DNA of 47,665 nucleotides from Solirubrobacterales bacterium. Lineage in GTDB: Bacteria; Actinomycetota; Thermoleophilia; Solirubrobacterales; Solirubrobacteraceae. The DNA is taken from contig JAOPZS010000032.1 in NCBI GenBank assembly GCA_025963965.1, positions 1-47,665 of the forward strand, in the 5' to 3' direction. The notes beneath the pieces are model-generated. The model was not told where the DNA came from. It did not search any database and was given only the letters and a program-made list of their open reading frames with translations. The translations under genes were made by a program, and so were the position numbers. The first letter of the stretch is position 1. The number at the start of each line of letters is the position of its first letter. Of this stretch, positions 1-12,259 are shown piece after piece.

Positions 1-491
1 TGACGATCTCGATCGAGCCCGAGTCCGTGAGGGTCAACGGCCCCAAAGGCGAACTGAGCGAGCGCATCCCGAGGGACATCGAGGTCAAGCAGGACGGCGA
101 GCAGCTGCTCGTGACGCGGCCGACGGACCGCGGCGAACACCGCGCCCTGCACGGGCTCACCCGCACGCTGGTGGCCAACATGGTTCAGGGCGTCACCGCC
201 GGCTACGAGAAGCGCCTGGAAATCCAGGGCGTCGGCTACCGTGAGCAGCTCAAGGGGCGGAACCTGGAGCTCGCCGTCGGCTATTCGCATCCGGTGCCGA
301 TCCCGGCGCCCGACGGGATCGAGTTCGAGGTTCCCCAGCCGACGCGCGTCGTCGTCAAGGGCATCTCCAAGCAGCTCGTCGGCGAGACGGCCGCGATCAT
401 CCGCAAGCAGCGCCCGCCGGAGCCCTACAAGGGCAAGGGCATCCGCTACGAGGGCGAGTACGTCCAGCGCAAGGTGGGCAAGCGCGCATGA
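1..491 (+). CDS. rplF: 50S ribosomal protein L6 (uL6), 5' end outside window
   Basis: Large-subunit protein near the GTPase-associated centre. The reading frame is open from base 3 to the stop at 489-491, with no in-frame start before the window edge that fits the family, so the N-terminus lies upstream. The GTG at base 27 is internal: the codons before it already encode the family's N-terminal strand. The C-terminal signature with its conserved [11 protein letters not shown] block is present near codons 420-460 and the tail is basic, as expected. The stop overlaps the rplR start (ATGA), showing tight spc-operon coupling. Confidence 0.97.
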   Translation, partial: TISIEPESVRVNGPKGELSERIPRDIEVKQDGEQLLVTRPTDRGEHRALHGLTRTLVANMVQGVTAGYEKRLEIQGVGYREQLKGRNLELAVGYSHPVPIPAPDGIEFEVPQPTRVVVKGISKQLVGETAAIIRKQRPPEPYKGKGIRYEGEYVQRKVGKRA

Positions 492-841
492 CGGTCATCA
501 CCAAAGAGAACCGCAGGCTCAAACGCCGGCGCCGCGTGCGGGCGAAGATCACCGGCACCGCGAACCGCCCGCGTATCTCCGTCTTCCGCTCCAACCGCGG
601 CCTGTCGGCGCAGCTGGTCGACGACGTCTCCGGGCGCACGCTGGCGGCTGTCGCGTGGTATGAGCCCGAGCTGCGCACGATGGGCAAAGGCGAGTGCGCG
701 GCACGCGCCGGCGCGCTGCTGTCCGAGCGGGCGAAAGCAGCAGGCGTCAGCGAGGCCGTGTTCGACCGCGGCGGCTACCAGTACCACGGCCACGTGCAGA
801 CGTTCGCCGAGGCGATCCGCGAGGCGGGCCTGACCGTCTGA
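488..841 (+). CDS. rplR: 50S ribosomal protein L18 (uL18)
   Basis: 5S-rRNA-binding protein of the large subunit, 117 residues, the usual length. The N-terminal third is very basic ([13 protein letters not shown]), followed by the [10 protein letters not shown] strand typical of L18, and the C-terminus carries the conserved [24 protein letters not shown] block. The start ATG overlaps the rplF stop by four bases, implying translational coupling. Order rplF-rplR-rpsE is the universal spc order. Confidence 0.97.
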   Translation: MTVITKENRRLKRRRRVRAKITGTANRPRISVFRSNRGLSAQLVDDVSGRTLAAVAWYEPELRTMGKGECAARAGALLSERAKAAGVSEAVFDRGGYQYHGHVQTFAEAIREAGLTV

Positions 842-873
842 GCGCTCGGCGCCCGCTACGCTCTCCCATTCTC

Positions 874-1512
874 ATGTCCGTCACCACAGATCGCTCAGTC
901 AACCCCGCCGGCCTGGACCTCCAGGAGCGCGTCGTCGAGATCAACCGCGTCGCGAAGGTCGTCAAGGGCGGCCGGCGCTTCTCGTTCACGGCACTCGTCG
1001 TCGTCGGCGACGAACGAGAAGTCGTCGGCATCGGCTACGGCAAGGCCAACGAGGTGCCGCTGGCCATCCAGAAGGGTGTCGAGCGCGCCAAGAAGGATCT
1101 CTTCAAGGTCCCCAAGCACGGCAGCACGATCACCCACCAGACGACCGGCATCTTCGGCGCCGGCCGCGTGTTCTTGAAGCCCGCCTCGCCCGGAACCGGC
1201 GTGATCGCCGGCGGCGGCGTCCGCGCCGTGCTCGAGCTCGCCGGCATCCACGACATCCTTTCCAAGAGCCTCGGCACGCAGAACCCGATCAACCTCGTCA
1301 AGGCGACAGTCGCCGGCCTGCGTGGCCTGCGCACGCCCGAGGAGGTCGGCCAGCTCCGTGGCCTGACGATCAACCAGGTCCTCGGCCTGGGCGGTGACAA
1401 AGCAGCGAACGGCACCGTCGAGGCGGGCAACGCGCCCGCCGCCGAGGGAACGCCGCCCGAGGCCGCCGCGCCTAGCGAGGCCGCTGCTCCCGAGGAGGCG
1501 CCGGCCGGATGA
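874..1512 (+). CDS. rpsE: 30S ribosomal protein S5 (uS5) with acidic Ala/Pro-rich tail
   Basis: Small-subunit protein involved in decoding fidelity. The ATG at 874 gives a protein starting MSVTT and then the double-stranded RNA-binding fold ([20 protein letters not shown]) and the C-terminal S5 domain ending near TINQVLG. The 212-residue product has about 40 extra residues after the S5 core, made almost only of Ala, Pro, Glu and Gly. A TACGCT hexamer at 857-862 lies 11 nt upstream of the start, but an operon transcript is enough to explain expression. The stop overlaps rpmD (ATGA). Confidence 0.96.
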   Translation: MSVTTDRSVNPAGLDLQERVVEINRVAKVVKGGRRFSFTALVVVGDEREVVGIGYGKANEVPLAIQKGVERAKKDLFKVPKHGSTITHQTTGIFGAGRVFLKPASPGTGVIAGGGVRAVLELAGIHDILSKSLGTQNPINLVKATVAGLRGLRTPEEVGQLRGLTINQVLGLGGDKAANGTVEAGNAPAAEGTPPEAAAPSEAAAPEEAPAG

Positions 1513-1691
1513 GCGCCCTGACGGTCACGCAGCGCCGCTCCAAGAACGGCGCCAACCGCAAACAGCTCGATACCCTGCGCTCGCTCGGGCTGCGGCGGAT
1601 CGGCCACACGGTCCAGGTCAACGACACCGAGCAGGCGCGCGGCATGCTGCACGCCGTCCGGCACCTCGTCGAGGTTGAGGAGAAGAAGTGA
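1509..1691 (+). CDS. rpmD: 50S ribosomal protein L30 (uL30)
   Basis: Sixty-residue large-subunit protein with the classic [25 protein letters not shown] core of bacterial L30 (shown here in part). Length and position between rpsE and rplO are standard. The start overlaps the rpsE stop by four bases and its own stop overlaps the GTG of rplO, so three consecutive genes are coupled through ATGA/GTGA junctions. Confidence 0.96.
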   Translation: MSALTVTQRRSKNGANRKQLDTLRSLGLRRIGHTVQVNDTEQARGMLHAVRHLVEVEEKK

Positions 1692-2191
1692 GCCCCTCCG
1701 AGAACGGCAACGATCGGATCGGCCTGCACAACCTGACGCCGTCCCCCGGCAGCCGCCGGCCGCGCAAGCGCATCGGCCGCGGTGAAGGCTCCGGTACCGG
1801 CAAGACCTCCGGCCGCGGACAGAAGGGCGCCGGCTCACGCTCGGGCTCCAAGCGGCGCGCAGCCTTCGAGGGCGGGCAGATGCCGATCCACATGCGGATG
1901 CGAAAGCTGCGCGGCCCGCACATGAAGAAGTCGATGCCGTTCGAGATGTTCCGCACGCACACCCAGCCGGTCAACATCGCCTCTCTCGAGGAGCGCTTCG
2001 AGGCGGGCAGCGATGTGACGGTCGAGCTGATGAAGGCCAACGGCCTGGCGACGCGCAAGGACATTCCCGTCAAGGTGCTCGCCAAGGGCGAGATCACCAA
2101 GGCCATGACCGTTCACGCCCACGGCTTCAGCGCGACCGCACGCGAGCGCATCGAGGCCGCCGGCGGCACCTGCACAGTCGTCGAGGCCTGA
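1688..2191 (+). CDS. rplO: 50S ribosomal protein L15 (uL15)
   Basis: Large-subunit assembly protein of 167 residues, starting at GTG 1688 inside the rpmD stop. It shows the family's LHNLTPSPGSR opening, the Gly/Arg/Ser-rich RNA-binding segment (RIGRGEGSGTGKTSGRGQKG) and a C-terminal KAMTVHAHGFSATARERIEAAGG block. It is the last ribosomal gene before secY, from which it is separated by 107 bp. Confidence 0.97.
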   Translation: MSPSENGNDRIGLHNLTPSPGSRRPRKRIGRGEGSGTGKTSGRGQKGAGSRSGSKRRAAFEGGQMPIHMRMRKLRGPHMKKSMPFEMFRTHTQPVNIASLEERFEAGSDVTVELMKANGLATRKDIPVKVLAKGEITKAMTVHAHGFSATARERIEAAGGTCTVVEA

Positions 2192-2238
2192 GGCCGCGGC
2201 GCCCCTGCCGACCGGGGTCCAGGAGCTCGCCCATCGAC

Positions 2239-2244
2239 TAGAAT
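2239..2244 (+). promoter_or_regulatory. Possible -10 hexamer upstream of secY
   Basis: TAGAAT lies in the 107-bp rplO-secY gap, 54 nt before the secY ATG. No convincing -35 element is seen, so this may be an internal promoter that uncouples secY-adk-map from the ribosomal genes, or chance. Confidence 0.3.
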
Positions 2245-2298
2245 CGGCCGCTCCGCAGGCCTCGGGCGCAAGCACCGGGCACTCGCGGCCAGACATTC

Positions 2299-3570
<1,272 letters not shown>

Positions 3571-3643
3571 CGCCACGGCGCGCCGTCGGGAGTCGTGCGC
3601 GCCGATCCGCTCGAACGGAGGGCATGCGCCCGGCGCGAGCGGA

Positions 3644-3649
3644 TAGTCT
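3644..3649 (+). promoter_or_regulatory. -10 hexamer of adk (near-leaderless)
   Basis: TAGTCT ends 9 nt before the TTG at 3659. No Shine-Dalgarno sequence lies near either candidate TTG. The spacing fits a transcript starting at or just before the start codon. Confidence 0.45.
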
Positions 3650-3658
3650 GCCTCGGTC

Positions 3659-4336
3659 TTGTCCGAGTTGAACCTGATCCTCCTAGGTCCCCCGGGCGCC
3701 GGCAAGGGGACGCAGGCCGAGCGCCTGCGAGACGACTTCGGCCTGGCCCACATCTCCACGGGCGACATGCTGCGCGCCCAGGTCGCCGAGGAGACCGAGC
3801 TCGGCAGGGCAGCAAAGCGCTACATGGACGCGGGCGATCTCGTCCCCGATGATGTGATCATCGACATGATCATCGGCCGGGTCGGCGATCCGGACGCCGC
3901 CGATGGCTTCCTGCTCGACGGCTTCCCGCGCAACGAAGCCCAGGCGGAGGCGCTCGCCAAGGCGCTGAAGGAGCGCGGCAGGCGTTTGACGGGCGCGCTG
4001 CTGATCGACGTCCCAGACGACGTCGTCGTGCAGCGGCTGGCCGGCCGGCGCACGTGCGTGAAGAACGCCAGCCACATCTACCACGTCGACTTCGACCCGC
4101 CCAAGCACGAGGGAGTCTGCGACCAGGACGGGGCGCGGCTGGTCCAGCGCGACGACGACCAGGAGGACACGATCCGCAGGCGCCTGGAGGTCTACCACTC
4201 CCAGACCGAGCCGCTGATCGCCTACTACGACCGCGCAGGGCTGCTGCGGCGCTTCGACGGAACGCGCTCTGCCGACGAGGTCCACGACCACATCCGGGCG
4301 ACCGTCGCGACGCTTCGCCTCGAGGAGGAGCTGTGA
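3659..4336 (+). CDS. adk: Adenylate kinase
   Basis: Interconverts ATP + AMP and 2 ADP in the cytosol. The P-loop GPPGAGKGTQ is at residues 9-18, the AMP-binding DGFPRN in the middle, and the long LID form is present with YHVDFDPPKHEGVCDQDG. Of the four zinc ligands of the B. subtilis enzyme (C, C, C, D) the second is replaced by Asn, and the loop is one residue longer, so the zinc site is probably incomplete. Start is TTG 3659 (fits the upstream -10) or TTG 3668, which gives the commonest family N-terminus MNLILLGPPG. It lies between secY and map. Confidence 0.96.
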   Translation: MSELNLILLGPPGAGKGTQAERLRDDFGLAHISTGDMLRAQVAEETELGRAAKRYMDAGDLVPDDVIIDMIIGRVGDPDAADGFLLDGFPRNEAQAEALAKALKERGRRLTGALLIDVPDDVVVQRLAGRRTCVKNASHIYHVDFDPPKHEGVCDQDGARLVQRDDDQEDTIRRRLEVYHSQTEPLIAYYDRAGLLRRFDGTRSADEVHDHIRATVATLRLEEEL

Positions 4337-4347
4337 GCGCGCCCAGC

Positions 4348-4353
4348 TAAGCT
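4348..4353 (+). promoter_or_regulatory. -10 hexamer of map (leaderless)
   Basis: TAAGCT is followed by exactly 6 nt and then the GTG start of map. No ribosome-binding site is present. The promoter sits in the 23-bp adk-map gap. Confidence 0.5.
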
Positions 4354-4359
4354 CCCAGG

Positions 4360-5157
4360 GTGATCATCAAGAAGTCCCCAGAGGAGATCGCGAAGATGGC
4401 GAGCGCCGGCAGGATCCTCGCCGCGACGCTCGATCTGATCGAGAGCAACGTCAGGCCCGGCATCACGACCGGTGAGCTCGACAAGCTCGCCGAGCGCTTC
4501 ATCCGCTCGCAGGGAGCCACGCCGACGTTCAAGGGCTACCGCGGCTTCCCGGGCTCGATCTGCGCCTCGCCCGGCGCGATGATCGTGCACGGCATCCCCG
4601 GCCCGCACCGCCTCAGCCGCGGCGAGATCGTCTCGATCGACGTCGGCGTGACGCTCGACGGATGGGTCGCAGACGCCGCCCGCACGTTCGGAGTCGAGGA
4701 GATCGGCGCGCAGACGCGCAACCTGCTCGAGGCGACCGAGGAGGCACTTCACGCCGGCGTCGCCCAGTGCCGTCCAGGCAACCGCATCGGCGATCTTTCC
4801 GCGGCCGTGCAGCAGGTCGCCGAGGCCGCCGGCCTGTCCGTCGTGCGCTCGCTCGTCGGGCATGGCGTCGGACGCAGCATGCACGAGGACCCGCAGGTCC
4901 CGAACTACGGCAGGGCGGGCAAGGGGCCACTGCTAGAGGAGGGGATGGTGCTCGCGATCGAGCCGATGACCACCGCCGGCAAGCCCGGCGTGCGCGTCGG
5001 CGGCGACGGCTGGGCGATCTACTCCCAGGACGGCTCGCCGGCGGCCCATTTCGAGTTCACCGTGGCCGTCACCGGCGACGGGCCGCAGATCCTGACCCCC
5101 TGGCACCTGCCCGCCGAGCAGCGTCACGGCGGCGCGCTCGCCGCCCACGGCGCCTGA
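4360..5157 (+). CDS. map: Methionine aminopeptidase, type I
   Basis: Removes the initiator Met from nascent proteins. The 265-residue product has the type I pita-bread fold with all five metal ligands visible in order: Asp in SIDVGV, Asp in VADAARTF, His in [10 protein letters not shown], Glu in AIEPM and Glu in HFEFTVAV. The GTG start gives [13 protein letters not shown], the usual N-terminus. It has about 15 residues of tail beyond the last metal ligand. In most bacteria infA follows directly; here a 200-bp gap and rpmJ follow. Confidence 0.97.
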   Translation: MIIKKSPEEIAKMASAGRILAATLDLIESNVRPGITTGELDKLAERFIRSQGATPTFKGYRGFPGSICASPGAMIVHGIPGPHRLSRGEIVSIDVGVTLDGWVADAARTFGVEEIGAQTRNLLEATEEALHAGVAQCRPGNRIGDLSAAVQQVAEAAGLSVVRSLVGHGVGRSMHEDPQVPNYGRAGKGPLLEEGMVLAIEPMTTAGKPGVRVGGDGWAIYSQDGSPAAHFEFTVAVTGDGPQILTPWHLPAEQRHGGALAAHGA

Positions 5158-5185
5158 GCCTCAGCGGAGGCCTTGCCCTGCGGGC

Positions 5186-5218
5186 CTTCCGTTGCCCAGC
5201 GTCACCGGGCAACGGAGG
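5186..5218 (+). terminator. Strong hairpin after map
   Basis: CCGTTGCCC (5189-5197) and GGGCAACGG (5207-5215) are perfect inverted repeats with a 9-nt loop; three more base pairs, one of them a wobble, extend the stem to 12 bp. There is no U-tract. It may be a partial terminator or attenuator, or a structure in the leader of rpmJ-rpsM. Confidence 0.45.
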
Positions 5219-5360
5219 CAGCCACGGAGTTGCTACCATCTGGAGTCCTGCCCAGGCGCGAGCTTTTCGGCCTGCGCCAGGGCAATTCCACGACACGGTA
5301 GCGGCGGCCGCAACGGCAGCCAGAGCCGGGTCGACGGACCACAAGCGCCTGGAAGGGATC

Positions 5361-5474
5361 ATGAAGGTAAGACCGTCGGTGAAGCCGATGTGCGAGAAAT
5401 GCAAGATCATTCGCCGCCACGGCGTGGTGCTCGTGATCTGCCAGAACAAGCGGCACAAGCAGAGGCAAGGCTAG
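5361..5474 (+). CDS. rpmJ: 50S ribosomal protein L36 (bL36), zinc-binding form
   Basis: Thirty-seven-residue large-subunit protein beginning [15 protein letters not shown]. The zinc ligands of the C+ form are all present: C11, C14, C27 and H32. The ATG at 5361 is preceded by a purine-rich GGAAGGG 4 nt upstream. A longer open frame runs through it from upstream but has no family similarity. It begins the alpha operon block and is 6 bp from rpsM. The usual upstream partner infA is absent. Confidence 0.96.
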   Translation: MKVRPSVKPMCEKCKIIRRHGVVLVICQNKRHKQRQG

Positions 5475-5480
5475 GCGCGT

Positions 5481-5864
5481 ATGGCGAGAATCGCAGGGGT
5501 CAACCTGCCCCTCAACAAGCGCTCGGAAATCGGGCTGACCTACATCTACGGCATCGGCCGGTCGACCTCCTCGAAGGTCCTCGCCGAGCTCGGGATCAGC
5601 CCCGACACCTACATCCGTGATCTCACCGAGGACGAGGTCGCCAAGCTCCGCGACACGATCGACGACAACCTGACCGTCGAGGGTGACCTGCGGCGGGAGC
5701 GCCTGCAGGACATCAAACGGCTGCAGGACATCGGTTGCTACCGCGGCCTGCGCCACCGGCGCGGCCTGCCGGTTCGCGGTCAGAAGACGAAGACCAACGC
5801 CCGCACCCGCAAGGGGCCGAAGCGCATGCAGGTCGCCGGTAAGAAGAAAGCCGGAAAGAAGTAA
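5481..5864 (+). CDS. rpsM: 30S ribosomal protein S13 (uS13)
   Basis: Head protein of the small subunit that contacts the P-site tRNA and subunit bridge. The 127-residue product has [10 protein letters not shown] at the N-terminus, the [14 protein letters not shown] helix-turn, the conserved [17 protein letters not shown](K)T block and a Lys-rich tail. Its TAA shares one base with the ATG of rpsK. Confidence 0.97.
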   Translation: MARIAGVNLPLNKRSEIGLTYIYGIGRSTSSKVLAELGISPDTYIRDLTEDEVAKLRDTIDDNLTVEGDLRRERLQDIKRLQDIGCYRGLRHRRGLPVRGQKTKTNARTRKGPKRMQVAGKKKAGKK

Positions 5865-6259
5865 TGCCTCCTGCTCCCAAACGCGCTCGCGGACGGCGCA
5901 AGCCGAAAAAGAACATCCCGATCGGCCAGGCCCACATCAAGACCTCGTTCAACAACACGATCGTCTCGCTGACCGACACCACCGGCAACGTGATCGCCTG
6001 GGAGTCGGCCGGTGGCGCAGGCTTCAAGGGCTCACGCAAGTCGACGCCGTTCGCCGCCCAGGTGACCGCCGACGCGGCCGCGCGCAAGGGGCTCGAACAG
6101 GGTCTGCAGAAGGTCGAGGTTTATGTCAAGGGCCCCGGCTCCGGCCGTGAGACGGCGATCCGCTCGCTGCAGGCCGCGGGCCTCGAGGTGACTGGCGTCA
6201 AGGACGTCACGCCGCAGGCCCACAACGGGTGCCGCCCCCGCAAGCGGCGGAGGGTCTGA
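5864..6259 (+). CDS. rpsK: 30S ribosomal protein S11 (uS11)
   Basis: Platform protein of the small subunit, 131 residues. The basic N-terminus is followed by [19 protein letters not shown], the [16 protein letters not shown] helix and the C-terminal [12 protein letters not shown], all diagnostic for S11. It overlaps rpsM by one base and is followed by rpsD after 3 bp. Confidence 0.97.
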   Translation: MPPAPKRARGRRKPKKNIPIGQAHIKTSFNNTIVSLTDTTGNVIAWESAGGAGFKGSRKSTPFAAQVTADAAARKGLEQGLQKVEVYVKGPGSGRETAIRSLQAAGLEVTGVKDVTPQAHNGCRPRKRRRV

Positions 6260-6262
6260 GCG

Positions 6263-6883
6263 ATGGCACGTGACACCGGTCCGCAGTGCAAGCAATGCCG
6301 CCGCGAGGGGCAGAAGCTGTTCCTCAAGGGCGAGCGCTGCCTGACGGACAAGTGCGGCGTCGAGCGCCGCTCCTACCCGCCGGGCGAGCACGGCCGTGGC
6401 CGTCTCAAACAGAGCGAGTACCGCGTGCAGCTGCGTGAGAAGCAGAAGGCCCGCCGCTACTACGGCGTGCTGGAGAAGCAGTTCCGCGGCTACTACGCGA
6501 AGGCTTCGCGGCAGCCGGGCATCACGGGCGAGAACCTGCTCGCGCTGCTCGAGTGCCGGCTGGACAACGTACTCGTGCGTCTCGGCTTCGCGGCATCCCG
6601 TCGCCAGGGGCGCCAGCTCATCCGTCACGGCCATTGGACGGTCAACGGCCGGCGGGTGAACATCCCCAGCTACCAGGTGCGGCCGGGCGACGTGATCGCG
6701 ATCAAGGCGACCACGCCGGCCACGCAGGTCGTCAGGGACGCCACCGAGCTGACAGGACAGATCCCCGCGTGGCTGCAGGCCGATCACGAGTCGCTGACGG
6801 CCAAGGTGCTGCGCAAGCCGGAGCGGCGCGAGGTTGCCGCACCGGTGCAGGAGCAGCTCATCGTCGAGCTGTACTCGAAGTAG
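6263..6883 (+). CDS. rpsD: 30S ribosomal protein S4 (uS4), C+ zinc form
   Basis: Primary 16S rRNA-binding protein and, in many bacteria, a translational regulator of the alpha operon. The 206-residue protein has four N-terminal cysteines (C9, C12, C26, C31) forming the C+ zinc motif, then the S4 RNA-binding domain ([36 protein letters not shown]). Classic zinc-containing form, as opposed to the zinc-free paralogue found in some genomes. Confidence 0.97.
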   Translation: MARDTGPQCKQCRREGQKLFLKGERCLTDKCGVERRSYPPGEHGRGRLKQSEYRVQLREKQKARRYYGVLEKQFRGYYAKASRQPGITGENLLALLECRLDNVLVRLGFAASRRQGRQLIRHGHWTVNGRRVNIPSYQVRPGDVIAIKATTPATQVVRDATELTGQIPAWLQADHESLTAKVLRKPERREVAAPVQEQLIVELYSK

Positions 6884-6980
6884 AAGCGACTTTCGACGCC
6901 TCCGTCCCCCCGGGCGGCGGCGCTTGTAGGCCGGTGTCCGCCCGACGCCGGCACGACACCAAAACGACGTAAGGACTCTC

Positions 6981-7955
6981 ATGCTCGACTTTCAAATCCC
7001 CCGGATCACAAGCGAGTCCGTGGAGGAGAATCGCGGCACGTTCACGATCGAGCCGCTCGACCGCGGCTTCGGCTACACGTTCGGAAACTCGCTGCGGCGC
7101 GTCCTGCTCTCATCGCTGTCAGGCGCCGCCGTCACGAGCGTGCGCATCGAGGGCGTGGCTCACGAGTTCTCCACGATCTCGGGCGTCAAGGAGGACGTCA
7201 CCGACATCGTCTTGAACCTCAAGGGAGTCGTCTGCCGGATGCACTCGGACGCCAGCGAGGTCGAGGCGCCGCTGGTCGTAACAGGCCCGGGTGAGATCAC
7301 CGCGAAGGACATCGACCTGCCCGCCGGAGTTGAGATCCTCAACCCGGACCTTCACATCGCCACGCTCGAGAAGAAAACGAAGCTCGAGCTGTACATGACG
7401 ATCGGTCGCGGCCGCGGCTACCGGCCGGCTGAGGAGAACAAGTCCTCTGACCAGCCGATCGGCGTGATCCCGATCGACTCGATCTTCTCGCCAGTCCGGC
7501 GCGTCGCCTATGCAGTCGAGCAGGCGCGTGTCGGCCAGAAGACGGACTTCGACAAGCTCACGCTCGACATCGAGACGGATGGCTCCATCGACCCGCAGGC
7601 AGCGCTGCGCGAGGCTGCCGAGCTGCTGATCAGCCAGCTTGCGATCTTCACCGACGCCGACCGCATCCAGGAGCTGCGCGCGGCCCCCGGCGGCCAGCTC
7701 GACGGCCACGGCCTCGCCGTCGGCGGTGGCGCCCAGGCGGCGCTGCAGGGCGAGGAGTACGGGATCCTGATCGAGGAGCTCGAGCTCGGCGTGCGCTCGT
7801 ACAACTGCCTGAAGCGCGCCGGCATCCAGACCGTCGGCGACCTGATCTCGAAGTCCGAGGCGGAGCTCAACGCGATCCCGAACTTCGGCAAAAAGTCGAT
7901 CGACGAGGTCATCGAAACGCTCCACGCCAGAGGGCTGAACCTGCGCGCGGACTGA
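6981..7955 (+). CDS. rpoA: DNA-directed RNA polymerase alpha subunit
   Basis: Scaffold of RNA polymerase and contact point for activators and UP elements. Residues 1-230 form the N-terminal dimerisation domain (GYTFGNSLRRVLLSSLSGAAVTS), and the C-terminal domain begins near residue 255 with ELELGVRSYNCLKRAGI and GKKSIDEVIETL. Full length at 324 residues. A TAAGGA sequence 7 nt upstream of ATG 6981 is a good ribosome-binding site. The 97-bp gap to rpsD shows no other gene. Confidence 0.98.
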   Translation: MLDFQIPRITSESVEENRGTFTIEPLDRGFGYTFGNSLRRVLLSSLSGAAVTSVRIEGVAHEFSTISGVKEDVTDIVLNLKGVVCRMHSDASEVEAPLVVTGPGEITAKDIDLPAGVEILNPDLHIATLEKKTKLELYMTIGRGRGYRPAEENKSSDQPIGVIPIDSIFSPVRRVAYAVEQARVGQKTDFDKLTLDIETDGSIDPQAALREAAELLISQLAIFTDADRIQELRAAPGGQLDGHGLAVGGGAQAALQGEEYGILIEELELGVRSYNCLKRAGIQTVGDLISKSEAELNAIPNFGKKSIDEVIETLHARGLNLRAD

Positions 7956-7997
7956 CGCGAGCGCGACAGCCTGCAGCGGCGCCCGGCCGGTTCTCGG

Positions 7998-8071
7998 TCG
8001 GGAGGGGTGTGATGATCGATCACGCCCTGCCGCCAACAGGCGGCCCAAGCGATCGAGCATCACACACCCGA
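7998..8071 (+). promoter_or_regulatory. Long two-tier stem-loop between rpoA and rplQ
   Basis: GTGTGATG-A-TCGATC at 8007-8021 pairs with GATCGA-G-CATCACAC at 8051-8065, leaving one A/G mismatch. Inside the loop CCGCC (8030-8034) pairs with GGCGG (8039-8043) around AACA. TCGGG (7998-8002) and CCCGA (8067-8071) can extend the base. A TACACT hexamer at 8079-8084, 9 nt before the rplQ start, may be a promoter. The structure could be a terminator, a processing site or a protein-binding leader for rplQ. Confidence 0.5.
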
Positions 8072-8093
8072 CCCGCATTACACTTCCGACCTC

Positions 8094-8447
8094 ATGCGCC
8101 ATAAGAAGACACGAAACAAGCTGAGCCGCGACTCGGCGCACCGCAAGTCGCTGCTGATGAACCTCTCGAAGGAGATCATCGAGCACGAGCGGATCGAAAC
8201 GACCCAGGCGAAGGCGAAGGCCGTCAAGCCCGAGATCGAGAAACTGATCACGCTTGCCAAGCGCGGTGACCTGCACGCCCGCAGGCAGGCGCTCTCGACG
8301 CTCTCCCAGGACAAGTTCGCCGTGCACAAGCTGTTCGCCGAGGTTGCGCCCCGTTACGCCGAGCGCCCCGGTGGCTACACGCGCATCCTGAAGATCGGTC
8401 AGCGTCCAGGCGACGCGACCGAAATGGTCTTCATCGAGCTCGTCTGA
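8094..8447 (+). CDS. rplQ: 50S ribosomal protein L17 (bL17)
   Basis: Large-subunit protein lining the exit tunnel, 117 residues. It opens MRHKKTRNKLSRDSAHRKSL in family style and contains the ERIETTQAKAKAVKPEIEKLIT helix region, ending with GQRPGDATEMVFIELV. rpoA-rplQ-truA is the standard bacterial order. Confidence 0.97.
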   Translation: MRHKKTRNKLSRDSAHRKSLLMNLSKEIIEHERIETTQAKAKAVKPEIEKLITLAKRGDLHARRQALSTLSQDKFAVHKLFAEVAPRYAERPGGYTRILKIGQRPGDATEMVFIELV

Positions 8448-8486
8448 GCGCGGCCGGACTGTCCGGCGGCGTTCGCTGCGGCGGCG

Positions 8487-9221
8487 ATGAGGACGAAGCT
8501 GACGATCGAGTACGACGGCAGCGGCTTCGCCGGCTGGGCGCGCCAGCCCGATGAGCGGACCGTCCAGGGCGAGCTCGAGCGCGCCCTGCAGACGATCCTC
8601 GGGCCGAGCGGCACCGACGGGCGCCCATTGGCACTGACCGTCGCCGGGCGCACCGACCGCGGAGTCCATGCGTGGGGGCAGGTCGCGAGCTACGCCCACG
8701 AGGCCGTCGATCCGCTGCGCATCAACGGCCTGATCGGAGCCGACGTCTCCGTGCTCGCCTCCGAACCGGCTGCCGTGGACTTCGATGCCCGCCGCGACGC
8801 TCGTTCTCGCACGTACTGCTACCGCGTGCTGGCGCGCCAGGCACGCAGCGTGTTCGAGCGCACCAGCTCCTACTGGTGGACCGGCCCCGTCGATCGAGAC
8901 GCGCTCGACGCGTGCGCGGCGGCCGTCCTCGGGCGCCACGACTTCACCGCGTTCACTCCGCGCGAGACCGAGCACACGTGGTTCAACTGCAAGGTCGCCA
9001 GCGCCGAATGGCGCGCCGACGGCGACATCCTCGAGTTCTGGATCGAGGCCGACATGTTCCTGCGCCACATGAACCGCGTCCTCGTCGGCACGATGCTCGA
9101 AGTAGCGCGCGGCTGGACCCCGCTCGATCAGTTCGAAGCGCTGCTCGACGGGAGCACGCGGGCGGAGGCCGGGCGCACGGCGCCAGCGCACGGGCTGGCG
9201 CTGGCCCGGGTGGATTACTGA
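8487..9221 (+). CDS. truA: tRNA pseudouridine(38-40) synthase TruA
   Basis: Converts U38-U40 of many tRNAs to pseudouridine in the anticodon stem-loop. The N-terminal YDGSGFAGWARQP and the catalytic loop AGRTDRGVHA with Asp57 are clear; the second half contains the family's FTAFTPRETEHTW and EADMFLRHMNRVLVGTM blocks. 244 residues, normal length. The ATG at 8487 follows rplQ by 39 bp; no clear promoter is seen in between. Confidence 0.96.
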   Translation: MRTKLTIEYDGSGFAGWARQPDERTVQGELERALQTILGPSGTDGRPLALTVAGRTDRGVHAWGQVASYAHEAVDPLRINGLIGADVSVLASEPAAVDFDARRDARSRTYCYRVLARQARSVFERTSSYWWTGPVDRDALDACAAAVLGRHDFTAFTPRETEHTWFNCKVASAEWRADGDILEFWIEADMFLRHMNRVLVGTMLEVARGWTPLDQFEALLDGSTRAEAGRTAPAHGLALARVDY

Positions 9222-9278
9222 CGCTTGGCGGTTCGCCTGCGAGCGCATATGTTCACGCGCCGGGGCCGAGGCGCCCCC

Positions 9279-9284
9279 TATGCT
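9279..9284 (+). promoter_or_regulatory. -10 hexamer of surE
   Basis: TATGCT ends 10 nt before the ATG at 9295 and no Shine-Dalgarno lies between them. It overlaps a more upstream ATG at 9280, which argues that 9295 is the real start. Confidence 0.4.
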
Positions 9285-9294
9285 GAGAGCGCAG

Positions 9295-12182
<2,888 letters not shown>

Positions 12183-12247
12183 AGCCGCCGGGGCGCCAGA
12201 GAGCTGCGCATCCGGCCAAAGAAGCTCATCTGTGCCGTCGGTGGGGG

Positions 12248-12253
12248 TAGTCT
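12248..12253 (+). promoter_or_regulatory. -10 hexamer of the SIMPL-like gene (leaderless)
   Basis: TAGTCT followed by 6 nt and then ATG 12260, with no ribosome-binding site. Confidence 0.5.
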
Positions 12254-12259
12254 CATGGC

